A DNA stretch of 43,925 bases from Candidatus Roizmanbacteria bacterium RIFCSPLOWO2_01_FULL_35_13 (GCA_001789635.1 MGAF01000006.1:1-43925), one strand, 5' to 3'; positions 7,036 to 14,457 are shown, counted from the stretch's first letter. Notes: generated from the sequence alone by a model not told the origin. Numbers and translations: made by a program.

Positions 7036-10000
7036 TTATCCTTTTTTCTGATCTTTTTCAAAAGCTGACTTTAGATAAATAAAAAGTAAAAACAAAGCTA
7101 ATCCTAGAGCTTTGAGTCCGAACGCTTCAGGCAGTCTGGCTTTATTATGACCTCTTAATCCTTCGCCTGAGAATTCATTGCCATAATCCCGAGCTAAATT
7201 TTTGAAAGGACCCGGTAAGTTTTTTAAATATATAGGACCGCCATTTATTGACTCAGCTAATTTTCCTAAAACACCAAATTGTTGAGAGGCGGTTGTATCT
7301 CGATACTTTCTATCTTCAGGATTTGTGTGCTTTGGTACTATATTTTTTGCTTCATTGTCTGTAACCAAATTATAGATCTCATCTTTTCCCCATAACCAGG
7401 TACTTCTTCGTGGTCCTTTAAATTCTTGAATCAGAGATGAAGTCTGATCCAAAACCCAGTCACGCGCCGCTCCTCCTGGGAGATTAGCTTTATCATCAGC
7501 TCTAAACATATAAATCTGCATCTGTTGAAAGCGTGTGGCTACTTTGAATGCCATCTCTTCACCCCACTCGCTTTCCACTCCTTTTTTTATCGGGTATAAC
7601 CAATTTACGAGCTGGTCGTTTTTCTTTTCACTTTCTGCAGCTAAGCAGCTGTCTTTAAATCCACCCACAAACGACTTAAATGCCAGCTCTGCGGTATTAG
7701 CGCAGAAATTTGCCGCACGTTTGGTAGTCTCCGGACCTGTGGCTGAATAATTAAGGAACTTCTGTGCTTTTTCCGCCGATGTGAGCGAAAACCCGAATTT
7801 CTTTTTTTCCAAAGCGTCGGCCCACCATTTCATTCTAGAACCATAATATCGTTTCCTTCTCTCGTACTCTCCAGGGTTATTCTGTTGAGCTTTATTTGCT
7901 GAGGGAAGTTGAACAATAATATCTTTTATCTTTTTGTATAAGTCTTTTGCTCGGCTTATTCTTTCCTCTCGTATGTTATCTGGTAAAGTAGAAAGTACAT
8001 TTCTTATAAAATCCTCATCCACTATATATGCCCTACCGTTCATCGCAGTGCTTCTATCCTGACTCAGATCTCCAAACAGATTTTCATTATCTCTTAAAGT
8101 TCTCTCCATTCCTTCCAGTGTCTTAACCCGCGCTTCTTGTTGGACAAAGATGAGATCGTCCAATGCCTCGGAAAATTGCGCATCGTTCCATCTATCGGCT
8201 TCTGGCATCTGTTTCTTATAATATTTTTGGATCTCCGAAAGCATAGTTACGCCATTCTGGGTTATCCGTGGCTTATTCTCCATTAAAATAAAGTCCAGAG
8301 GCATACGCTCAAACATTGCAACAGTCAAAGCTTGATAGACTAAACTTTTTAGCTTTCTTCCTTGGACTTTAAAATTTTCCTTATTTATTTCTCTTAATAT
8401 ATCTTTGAAATCTTGAATATACTCATTCTCTGATATTTTTCTTATACGTCCTGTTGCGTCACGTTTTTGGAGAAAAGCATTTCCTACGCCATTCTCCACA
8501 TTAAGATAGCGTCTGTATAAAAATCTGAAAAATTCTTCATATCTAACCGCTTCCTCCGGATTGACTACTTCTAGAACTTCCATATCTGACAAAGTATCAA
8601 AACCTCCTCCTCCAAAAATTAATTGTTCTGTATAATTTCTCAAAATGCTGACACCCAAATTTTCAATTCTCTTCCAGGAATTTACCAAAACCATCGGTTT
8701 GCTAAAATCTAAATTTTTAGTCTCGGGATTTACTTCCTGACCGCCTTTAAATTGAAGCCACTGTAAATATTGATACAAATTCCTCCAGCTGTCTAAGGTA
8801 TCAACGCCGCCTGCTTCTGTAAGATTACTTATCTCTCCTTCCATTAAAACTCCATTGTAGGGTCCATTTTCTTGTAAATTACCTTCAAAATATTTACTAC
8901 CAAATTTAGCGCTTTGACCTTCTTCAAGTAATCGATCAAATATTCCTCTTCCTTCTTCACTAATTTTTTTATGGTTATACCAAAAAACTTGTTGGTCAAC
9001 TGGCATATACATTAATCCAGCGATTTCATTATCTTTAAAACGAAACCTTTTTCCCAATGCCCAAATATCAAATAATCCATAGTAATCACCCTCGCTCACG
9101 AAGGTATTGGTTGCTTTCTCTAACCAGTCTGGATCCATGTATCCGGCCATAGAATTAAGCATAAAATCAATACCGAAAAACTTCATTCTAGCCTGATGTA
9201 AACTTCTTTCAACTACCCACTCCGGTATATTACTTCCATCCGGCATCTTTTTTCTTCTCATCATTTCCATCACATTCTTTTCAACTACGCTGAAACGGGA
9301 AAAAAACTCTTCCATAAGCCCTACTTTTTTCGTCCATTGAGCCAGAAAACCAAACTCTTTTCTATACATATCTGATAAAATCATCTCCATTGCTTGAATC
9401 TCGTTTGAGTAAGGTAGAGCTCTAGACATATCTAAATGATGTGATTTAAGATGAGCTGCGTATTCTGCTAGTTGTTTAAACCAGAATTCGTCTTTTTGAG
9501 GTGGCGGGCCACGTTTTAATAGAAATGTAAAATTAAAACCATAGCGAAGCGCTTCCCGCTCGCTGCTAACCACTTCTCTTAAGAACTCTACAAAATCTTC
9601 TAATCCTTTATCCGTTTCCTCCAACTTTGCTCCCGGAGTAACAACAAGAACTGTTTGGTTTTTCCCGTCCAAAAACATTTCTTTTCTTTCCCGGGTATAT
9701 TCATAGAATGCAAGATCTTCGCCCTCACCTCTTTCTCTGGCTGTTGTAGCCTTTGCTTGTAGATTTCCCAGCATAGTATCATATATATGAGAAAATACAA
9801 AGTTTGGAGTGGATCCAAATTCACCGGCTTGCTGTTCCAATTGTTCAAAAGGCTCTTCCGGAGATTTATGCAATACAGGTCTCTCTATAATATTGACAAT
9901 ATGAATCATGTCTGTAATAATCTCTTCCGATGCCGCTTTTTGTGGATTTTGCGTATTTCTAAATGTATTTATTCGATCTCGGTAATACTCGTTAAAACTT

Positions 10001-10773
10001 TCTATCGAAGACAGTGCTTCATAAAGTCTCGACATGCGTGGATGCTCGGGAGCAAGTTTTTTTATCATCTCTCCGCCTGCATATCCAGCTGTTTCCATTC
10101 GCCTTCTTGCTTCTTCATCCACCCTGCGCTGTACTTCCTCTGTCCTTCCGGCTTCACGATCTTCAAATACTCTGATTTCATCATCGGTTCTTCCTACCTG
10201 CCTTGCAGTTTGCGAAAGCGCCTCTACAACTTTTTGATGAAGAATTCTATCGGCCACATTTAAGATTCCTAACTCACTGTCACTGAGCACTTCTAGAGGA
10301 TTGTTAATCGCATTATTTATTGCCGCATGAATAATCTTTTGAACATAAGGTGAGATTATTAAAGTGACTTCTGATTGGGGATTATCTATTCTAGCGACTA
10401 ACTGATCTAATACCCTCCTGCCAATACTGTCAGGGGGCAAAATACGCGTATAATAATTAGGATTATTTTTATATAGTGCTAATACTTCTTTAGTCACAAT
10501 ACGCGTTATCTCTAAGTTATTTCTTATTGTCCCATCTTGATAAGCAAGACTAAAACCCTCTGGTCGCTCACCGCTTTCTATTCTAACCTGTGCATTTCTG
10601 ACTCTTCCCTCAACTTCATTAATCTTATTTTTTAAATTAGTGGAGGTTTGTGAATCATCTATATTACCCGCTGTATCACGAGCAACTTGATTTCTGATTT
10701 CTTGTTCTTGTCTTGCAATAAACTCCTGGGCTTCTCTTATTCCTGCCTGTTCTTCTGCAATTCTATCTTGCAT
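7036..10773 (-). CDS. unrecognised 1245-aa protein with coiled-coil N-terminus and C-terminal TM
   Basis: I do not recognise this protein. The first ~100 residues are Gln/Glu/Arg-rich and predicted coiled coil. A long, mostly helical, highly charged body follows without repeats or a nucleotide-binding P-loop that I can see. Four Cys residues are clustered or scattered near the C-terminal third (AANFCANTAEL, DSCLAAESEKK). The chain ends with a single hydrophobic segment (about 1220-1236, LGLALFLLFIYLKSAF) and a basic tail, so it is probably tail-anchored with its bulk in the cytoplasm. It shares an operon with the pilin-like protein (18-nt gap). Working with the VirB6/VirB2-like proteins as a scaffold is inference only. 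Confidence 0.75.
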   Translation of the reverse strand: MQDRIAEEQAGIREAQEFIARQEQEIRNQVARDTAGNIDDSQTSTNLKNKINEVEGRVRNAQVRIESGERPEGFSLAYQDGTIRNNLEITRIVTKEVLALYKNNPNYYTRILPPDSIGRRVLDQLVARIDNPQSEVTLIISPYVQKIIHAAINNAINNPLEVLSDSELGILNVADRILHQKVVEALSQTARQVGRTDDEIRVFEDREAGRTEEVQRRVDEEARRRMETAGYAGGEMIKKLAPEHPRMSRLYEALSSIESFNEYYRDRINTFRNTQNPQKAASEEIITDMIHIVNIIERPVLHKSPEEPFEQLEQQAGEFGSTPNFVFSHIYDTMLGNLQAKATTARERGEGEDLAFYEYTRERKEMFLDGKNQTVLVVTPGAKLEETDKGLEDFVEFLREVVSSEREALRYGFNFTFLLKRGPPPQKDEFWFKQLAEYAAHLKSHHLDMSRALPYSNEIQAMEMILSDMYRKEFGFLAQWTKKVGLMEEFFSRFSVVEKNVMEMMRRKKMPDGSNIPEWVVERSLHQARMKFFGIDFMLNSMAGYMDPDWLEKATNTFVSEGDYYGLFDIWALGKRFRFKDNEIAGLMYMPVDQQVFWYNHKKISEEGRGIFDRLLEEGQSAKFGSKYFEGNLQENGPYNGVLMEGEISNLTEAGGVDTLDSWRNLYQYLQWLQFKGGQEVNPETKNLDFSKPMVLVNSWKRIENLGVSILRNYTEQLIFGGGGFDTLSDMEVLEVVNPEEAVRYEEFFRFLYRRYLNVENGVGNAFLQKRDATGRIRKISENEYIQDFKDILREINKENFKVQGRKLKSLVYQALTVAMFERMPLDFILMENKPRITQNGVTMLSEIQKYYKKQMPEADRWNDAQFSEALDDLIFVQQEARVKTLEGMERTLRDNENLFGDLSQDRSTAMNGRAYIVDEDFIRNVLSTLPDNIREERISRAKDLYKKIKDIIVQLPSANKAQQNNPGEYERRKRYYGSRMKWWADALEKKKFGFSLTSAEKAQKFLNYSATGPETTKRAANFCANTAELAFKSFVGGFKDSCLAAESEKKNDQLVNWLYPIKKGVESEWGEEMAFKVATRFQQMQIYMFRADDKANLPGGAARDWVLDQTSSLIQEFKGPRRSTWLWGKDEIYNLVTDNEAKNIVPKHTNPEDRKYRDTTASQQFGVLGKLAESINGGPIYLKNLPGPFKNLARDYGNEFSGEGLRGHNKARLPEAFGLKALGLALFLLFIYLKSAFEKDQKKG

Positions 10774-10813
10774 ATTATTTTTCTTTCTTCAACTTATAAT
10801 AAAAATAATACAA

Positions 10814-10889
10814 ATAGTTAAATGGTTACATGGTTGAATGGTTAAAAAAATCATAACCATCTTGCTATTTAGCCATTTGACTATCTAGT
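10814..10889. repeat. octamer word-repeat palindrome, 3' side of the S23 gene
   Basis: Four forward octamers (ATAGTTAA, ATGGTTAC, ATGGTTGA, ATGGTTAA) are followed after a short A-rich turn by reversed octamers (TAACCATC, TTGCTATT, TAGCCATT, TGACTATC). The halves are inverted copies, so this is an empty forward/reverse word element beside the gene. Confidence 0.8.
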
Positions 10890-10898
10890 ATTATGTCT

Positions 10899-11273
10899 CT
10901 ATATTTCTAATTTTTCTTCTGTAATTTTTATTAAATAATTAATTTCTCTTGGCAACTCAATTAACTTCTGTAAAATATAATTTCTTTCTACAGGATTGAT
11001 TAATTTTCTAGCAAAGGCCTTTTTCGTCCAATGTTCGGATTCGAATGCCGATCCTCTTGCATTGTAATAAAATTTTTCTTTATCTTTCTTATGATATCTC
11101 CCGAATCCCTCCGCAATATTGGCCGCTATTGAATCGGTTGCATTTACCCACTGACTTCCTAATGTTCTTTTACTAAACCAATCCCACTTAGAAACAATAT
11201 TCCAAACGTTATCTGATAATTCTGATGCTATCGTATATGCTCTAATGTCCTCTAATTTTAACCATTTAACCAT
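10899..11273 (-). CDS. four-helix-bundle (S23 / 23S intervening-sequence) protein
   Basis: A member of the four-helix-bundle family first described from intervening sequences in 23S rRNA genes; members have no established activity. The 124-aa length and the landmarks LEDIRAY, SLGSQWVNATDSIAANIAEGFGRYHKKDK and the SAFESEHWTKKAFARKL helix match the family. Here it is not in an rRNA gene but inside an array of 8-bp words. Its first two words, ATGGTTAA ATGGTTAA, are the codons for Met-Val-Lys-Trp-Leu, so the repeat provides the start of the protein. A TAAATA 5 nt upstream of the ATG, itself built from the words, could be its -10 box. Confidence 0.88.
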   Translation of the reverse strand: MVKWLKLEDIRAYTIASELSDNVWNIVSKWDWFSKRTLGSQWVNATDSIAANIAEGFGRYHKKDKEKFYYNARGSAFESEHWTKKAFARKLINPVERNYILQKLIELPREINYLIKITEEKLEI

Positions 11274-11329
11274 ATGATTATTTAGCTTTTCAACTATCTA
11301 ACCATATAGCTATTTAACCATTTAACCAT
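11258..11329. repeat. perfect-phase octamer array over the S23 gene start
   Basis: Nine consecutive 8-bp units with no phase slip. In the gene's direction: ATGGTTAA twice, ATAGCTAT, ATGGTTAG, ATAGTTGA, AAAGCTAA, ATAATCAT, then ATGGTTAA twice. The last two units are coding (11258-11273). Confidence 0.85.
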
Positions 11330-11353
11330 ATTTATCTTTGTAACTATTCACAG

Positions 11354-11486
11354 TTCTTGACAAAGATTATAATCAATTGTCATTGCGAGCGGTGAGTTTT
11401 GGAGCGAAACAATCTCATTAATGGGATTGCTTCGTCGTCGTTCCTCCTCCTCGCAATGACATAGTCTGGTATAGTTTTGTCAAGAA
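11354..11486. repeat. large REP-like palindrome with TTCTTGACAAA outer arms
   Basis: Inner arms TGTCATTGCGAG (11379-11390) and CTCGCAATGACA (11450-11461) are enclosed by outer arms TTCTTGACAAA (11354-11364) and TTTGTCAAGAA (11476-11486). The inner part is the widespread GTCATTGCGAG-type repeat. The gene-free interval 11274-11580 consists of the octamer array, this palindrome and the promoter-hairpin unit that follows; I see no gene in it. Confidence 0.7.
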
Positions 11487-11515
11487 GCGTGAACTCTTAC
11501 TTATCTTTATTCTAT

Positions 11516-11589
11516 TTGACAAAGTGTTTTTTATATGATATAAATAATTAATCGCGCCCCCGAAATTTATTTTTGGGGGATTATTTTTT
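11516..11589 (+). promoter_or_regulatory. consensus promoter followed at once by a hairpin with T-run
   Basis: TTGACA (11516-11521), 17 nt, TATAAA (11539-11544), then a GC stem CCCCC (11557-11561) / GGGGG (11575-11579) and TTATTTTTT. On the plus strand this would start and stop a transcript of about 40 nt; the opposite strand lacks a T-run after the stem. The stem touches the stop of the 11581-11781 gene. Purpose unknown. Confidence 0.45.
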
Positions 11590-11781
11590 AGCAAATCCTT
11601 CGACAAAAATACCTTCATTATTATAATTTATCCACGACTCTTCAATATAAGCTAACGCTTCTTCAGCACTGGAAAATTCTTTTAAGGTTATCTCTTTTTC
11701 AGATGAAATCCCAATTTCTATTACTTTGATCTTTTTTGTCTTCTTATCTTTTTTTATTAAAATTCCTCTGTCAACACTCAT
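11581..11781 (-). CDS. small conserved-looking hypothetical protein
   Basis: A 66-aa soluble protein I do not recognise. It reads MSVDRGILIKKDKKTKKI and ends in SSAEEALAYIEESWINYNNE-, an alternation of short strands and one helix with high Lys/Glu content like its neighbours. No TM segment and no Cys. Base composition and lack of a competing opposite-strand frame support it as real. Function cannot be given. Confidence 0.55.
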   Translation of the reverse strand: MSVDRGILIKKDKKTKKIKVIEIGISSEKEITLKEFSSAEEALAYIEESWINYNNEGIFVEGFAKK

Positions 11782-11860
11782 AAATTTATTTTTTCAACTT
11801 ATAACTAAATTTTATTACCTAATTGATTCATTGTTTTATTGCTATATTGCTTTTTCATTA

Positions 11861-11889
11861 TTGACAAAGATTTTGGATTAACATATCTT
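11861..11889 (+). promoter_or_regulatory. promoter of the two small membrane proteins
   Basis: Perfect TTGACA (11861-11866), exactly 17 nt, then TATCTT (11884-11889). The ATG at 11902 follows 12 nt later. It supports the plus strand as the coding strand here and the ATG at 11902 as the start. Confidence 0.6.
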
Positions 11890-11901
11890 AATGATAAGTA
11901 T

Positions 11902-12111
11902 ATGAATTTATCTTCACCAATATGGCTAGAAATATTTTCAGAATTATTTGTTAATTTGTCAGCCTCATGGTTTACTCTGTTATTTATCGAAAACAATTTT
12001 GAACCTGTAAAATCAACCGCAGATTTACTAATATTGACATTCAAATTACTACTTGGTATCCTATGTTTAGTTATTGCTAAAATTCTAAGAGAAAAATCTA
12101 GAAAAACATGA
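11902..12111 (+). CDS. small membrane protein with two TM segments
   Basis: A 69-aa protein, MNLSSPIWLEIFSELFVNLS..., with one amphipathic or TM stretch (about 8-30) and a clear TM segment (about 42-60, ADLLILTFKLLLGILCLVI), ending in a basic tail REKSRKT. I favour this frame over a 140-aa frame on the other strand because of the upstream consensus promoter, the natural membrane-protein composition, and the ATGA overlap with another membrane peptide downstream. The longer start at 11839 would lie before the promoter. Function unknown. Confidence 0.65.
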   Translation: MNLSSPIWLEIFSELFVNLSASWFTLLFIENNFEPVKSTADLLILTFKLLLGILCLVIAKILREKSRKT

Positions 12112-12233
12112 TAAATTTTAGAGAACTTACTAATAACATAGCTTTCATGTATTCTCTCTTGCTCATCATTGTACTTCTTATGTATATTGCCTTTTGGAAA
12201 AAACCATCGGAGAAAAAATCTTCTCATAAATAA
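12108..12233 (+). CDS. 41-aa single-TM peptide
   Basis: Starts within the stop codon of the previous gene (ATGA). The product has a polar N-terminus MINFRELTNNIAF, a TM segment (SLLLIIVLLMYIAFW, about 16-30) and a Lys/Ser-rich end KKPSEKKSSHK, a believable N-out or N-in membrane peptide. The 4-bp overlap and the clean hydropathy make chance unlikely. It ends 1 nt before the convergent gene at 12235-12453. Function unknown. Confidence 0.6.
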   Translation: MINFRELTNNIAFMYSLLLIIVLLMYIAFWKKPSEKKSSHK

Positions 12234-12234
12234 T

Positions 12235-12453
12235 CTATTTTTTTCCTGCTAACTTATAACCTGCATTAGTCAGTAAAAAAATCGAGAGTGAAGCGGTCTT
12301 TAAAAATTCCGGTAGTGTATTACAGCTTAAACACGACGGCTTAGTAATAAAATAAATCAGCGAGTCAAAAGCAATAACAAAAGGAAGAACTAAAAGTATC
12401 GGCAGGAAGAAAAAGGCTTTTTTCAGCGATTTTTGATATTTTTGAGAATACAT
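12235..12453 (-). CDS. small two-TM membrane protein
   Basis: A 72-aa protein with two TM segments (about 12-34 and 50-65) joined by a loop containing CLSCN, so two cysteines close together that could bind metal or form a disulfide. The N-terminus MYSQKYQKSLKK is basic, so it should stay inside. A textbook promoter stands directly in front of it, with the ATG 5 nt after the -10. I do not recognise the family. Confidence 0.65.
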   Translation of the reverse strand: MYSQKYQKSLKKAFFFLPILLVLPFVIAFDSLIYFITKPSCLSCNTLPEFLKTASLSIFLLTNAGYKLAGKK

Positions 12454-12458
12454 TATAA

Positions 12459-12487
12459 ATTATAGTACTATGGGATAATAATGTCAA
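12459..12487 (-). promoter_or_regulatory. perfect-consensus promoter, leaderless
   Basis: On the minus strand TTGACA (12487-12482), 17 nt, TATAAT (12464-12459), then 5 nt and the ATG of the 72-aa gene. With a usual start point 6-7 nt after the -10, the mRNA would begin at the A of the ATG. Confidence 0.65.
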
Positions 12488-12542
12488 CTTTTGTAGTTAT
12501 AACTCATTCTACAATAAATCTTACCTGTATACGGATATATTT

Positions 12543-12592
12543 AATACGAATACTGCAAATAAAAATGCAAATGATTCGAATTATGCTAATAT
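12543..12592. repeat. forward nonamer words, 5' side of GxxExxY gene 2
   Basis: Words ACGAAT, TGCAAAT, ATGCAAATG, TTCGAAT and TGCTAATAT run into the start of the gene at 12601. The last word, TGCTAATAT, has the form of an extended -10 box (TG-n-TAATAT) 8 nt before the ATG. Confidence 0.65.
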
Positions 12593-12600
12593 GAAAAAAT

Positions 12601-12987
12601 ATGGATAAGTTAATTTATCCAACTCTTTCCTATAACATAACAGGTATTCTCTTTAAAACTCACAACAAATTAGGTAAATATTATAGTGAAAAACAATACT
12701 GCGATCTTATAGAAAAATATTTAATAGAACAAAAGATTACTTATATCCGCGAACAGGTATTACCACCGATCTTCGAAGGAGAAAAACCTGGAAGAAATAA
12801 AGCAGATTACATAGTAGAAAATAAAATTATTTTAGAAGTAAAGTCAAAGAAAATTATTACTAAAGACGACTACTATCAAATTAAAAAGTACTTAACAGTT
12901 ATGCATTTAAAATTAGGAATTTTAGTTAATTTTAGATCAGCATACTTACACCCTAAGCGTATTTTAAATTCATCAGTTAAGGAGTAA
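12601..12987 (+). CDS. GxxExxY (PDDEXK_3) protein, copy 2
   Basis: A 128-aa paralogue of the protein at 4005-4412, sharing long blocks such as KIILEVK(S/A)K, KLGILVNFR and the LSYxITG start. Candidate nuclease residues: Glu30, Asp69 (KADYIVENK) and Glu79-x-Lys81. Here the N-terminal Asn/Ala tail is absent and the ATG gives MDKLIYPTLSYNITG, which supports the conserved core beginning there in both copies. Forward words lie upstream and reversed words downstream, the same polarity relative to the gene as in copy 1. Biochemical role unknown. Confidence 0.87.
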   Translation: MDKLIYPTLSYNITGILFKTHNKLGKYYSEKQYCDLIEKYLIEQKITYIREQVLPPIFEGEKPGRNKADYIVENKIILEVKSKKIITKDDYYQIKKYLTVMHLKLGILVNFRSAYLHPKRILNSSVKE

Positions 12988-13035
12988 TCATTTGCATAAT
13001 TCGCGGTATTTGCATGAAGATTCGCATCATTTGTA
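12988..13035. repeat. reversed nonamer words, 3' side of GxxExxY gene 2
   Basis: ATCATTTGCAT, AATTCGC, TATTTGCATG, ATTCGCATCATTTG: the reverse of the words found before the gene. They end 6 nt before the khpB stop codon. Confidence 0.65.
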
Positions 13036-13041
13036 TTATAC

Positions 13042-13521
13042 TTATTCCTCTTTCCCAGCTTCTTCCTTCTTGTTGAGCGACACTATTAACTGCCTATCTC
13101 TACCTTCACCCACTGAGTATGAAGTCAGATCCGGATGTTTTTTAGCAATGTATTCATGGACTATTTTTCTTTCATATGAGGAAAAAGCACGGAGCGGTAC
13201 TTCGTGCTTTTCAGCCTTGACTCTTTGCGCCAATTCTTCGGCAATTCCTTCCAATCTTTCGACCTGTTTCTCTCTGTAATCATTTACATTAAGTAATAGA
13301 TCTACGGGTTCGCCGAATTTTTTATAAAGAATTACTTCCAGAATTTTCTGTACGGCTCTGATAGTTTCTCCATGTCTTCCAATTACAGTCGGAGCATCTT
13401 CTTCTGTCTTGATCACAACGTGATATACTTCTTCTTCCTCGGTTACTTCAAGCTCAAACTTACCGACCATCTTATTCAATAACTCCTCTGCCTCTGATTT
13501 AATTGTTTTTAATTTATCCAT
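13042..13521 (-). CDS. khpB: KhpB/Jag RNA-binding protein (KH-R3H)
   Basis: RNA-binding protein of the SpoIIIJ-associated (Jag/KhpB) type, known in other bacteria to act with KhpA on transcripts of cell-wall and division genes. An N-terminal Jag-like stretch (1-35) is followed by a type II KH domain with GRHG at 48-51 and an R3H domain with Arg118-x3-His122 (SYERKIVHEYI). The 159-aa length is short but complete because the long linker seen in Firmicutes is missing. It lies downstream of yidC and rpmH, the usual oriC-proximal order, separated from yidC by a word-repeat palindrome. Confidence 0.9.
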   Translation of the reverse strand: MDKLKTIKSEAEELLNKMVGKFELEVTEEEEVYHVVIKTEEDAPTVIGRHGETIRAVQKILEVILYKKFGEPVDLLLNVNDYREKQVERLEGIAEELAQRVKAEKHEVPLRAFSSYERKIVHEYIAKKHPDLTSYSVGEGRDRQLIVSLNKKEEAGKEE

Positions 13522-13533
13522 AAGATTTAAATA

Positions 13534-13636
13534 ATACTAATGCTGCGAATCTTTATGCAAATGCCGCGAATTATACTAATTCAGATGTTATTCGCATAAT
13601 TAGTATCATTTGCATATTTATTCGTAGATTGGCATT
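13534..13636. repeat. empty nonamer forward/reverse element
   Basis: Forward words ATACTAATG, CTGCGAAT, ATGCAAATG, CCGCGAATT, ATACTAAT, then reversed words ATTCGCAT, ATTAGTAT, ATTTGCAT, ATTCGTAG, ATTGGCAT. It is the same vocabulary as around the GxxExxY genes but with no gene between the arms, and fills nearly the whole khpB-yidC gap. Confidence 0.75.
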
Positions 13637-13639
13637 ATA

Positions 13640-14455
13640 TCAAGAAGTTTTAATCTTCTTGTACTGTATTATACTAAAAATTGAGAATATGTTCCAGTAT
13701 AAAGATAAACCAACAGGTAAAGTATAGGAAAAATAACCAATCATCAGGGGAAATATATACTTCATCTGCATATTCATGGCTTTTTGAAAATCTTCCCCCC
13801 CACCTTTATCATCTTTTTTCTTTTCTGATAGTTTGTCGTTCGAGCCTGTCGAGAACTTTTCTTGTGCGGGTGGAGAAGCCGGTGTCATCGCCTGTGTTTG
13901 TAAAAACTGTAACAAAGCCGTTAATAGGGGCATCGCGTAATAATACCAAAGACCTGATTTGGCAGGAGATAATGCCAAATTAAATCCTAAAAACCAGGGA
14001 TCGATTGATTGAATTTTTAGAGCAGGATGATAAAGAACTTTATTAATCTGGGAAATAATTTTTGCAGCCCCTCCATTCAGCAAAAATAAAGAAAGAGTAT
14101 TATATAGAGCGATAAAAACCGGGATCTGGACAATCATAAAAAGACAGCCGGCTGCCGGATTGATTCCTGCCTGCTGATAAAGCTTCATATGTTCTTCCTG
14201 TATTCTTTTTTTATCACCTTTGTGTTTATGGGAAAGCCGATCCAGATGCGGTTTCATATCCTGCATCTTTTTACTTGTTTCCAATTGCTGCTTGAAAAAC
14301 GGGTGGAGAAGTAAGCGGATAAAGGCCGTTAAAGCAATAATAGCAAATCCGAACGCACCCGGAATTTTTATAAAGAGAAAAATCTTATAAAAAAAAACCA
14401 GTAGATTTAATATGGGAAAGACAAATGTGGTAGTAAAAAAATTTGGTTCAAGCAT
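13640..14455 (-). CDS. yidC: YidC/OxaA/Alb3 membrane protein insertase
   Basis: Inserts proteins into the cytoplasmic membrane with or without SecYEG. The 271-aa length matches the short YidC2/OxaA form without the large periplasmic domain. Landmarks: the N-terminal TM (about 8-30), FGFAIIALTAFIRLLLHPFF holding the conserved hydrophilic-groove Arg, the cytoplasmic hairpin MQDMKPHLDRLSHKHKGDKKR, then NPAAGCLFMIVQIPVFIALYN and the C-terminal TMs (LPVGLSLYWNIFSIFSIIQ). A linker near 200-225 (KFSTGSNDKLSEKK) is partly encoded by a REP-like TTCGAGCCTGTCGAGAAC inserted in frame. Follows rpmH and precedes khpB. Confidence 0.93.
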   Translation of the reverse strand: MLEPNFFTTTFVFPILNLLVFFYKIFLFIKIPGAFGFAIIALTAFIRLLLHPFFKQQLETSKKMQDMKPHLDRLSHKHKGDKKRIQEEHMKLYQQAGINPAAGCLFMIVQIPVFIALYNTLSLFLLNGGAAKIISQINKVLYHPALKIQSIDPWFLGFNLALSPAKSGLWYYYAMPLLTALLQFLQTQAMTPASPPAQEKFSTGSNDKLSEKKKDDKGGGEDFQKAMNMQMKYIFPLMIGYFSYTLPVGLSLYWNIFSIFSIIQYKKIKTS

Positions 14456-14457
14456 AT

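Noticed and set aside
9787-10263. 158-codon plus-strand frame inside the 1245-aa gene
   Set aside because: A shadow of the real minus-strand gene, rich in Cys/Ser/Phe as typical for antisense reading of charged helical proteins.
4583-10773. A complete type IV secretion system
   Set aside because: Only VirB6- and VirB2-like proteins are visible; no VirB4, VirD4, VirB8-10 or relaxase genes are in the window.
10814-11329. CRISPR array
   Set aside because: Units are 8 bp, contiguous and degenerate, and reverse their direction; there are no spacers and no cas genes.
11805-12227. 140-codon frame on the minus strand
   Set aside because: It is antisense to two small membrane-protein genes that have a consensus promoter and an ATGA overlap; its own composition is not protein-like and it has no recognisable domain.
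12992-13279. 95-codon plus-strand frame over khpB
   Set aside because: Antisense to a clear KH-R3H gene and starts in the word repeat.
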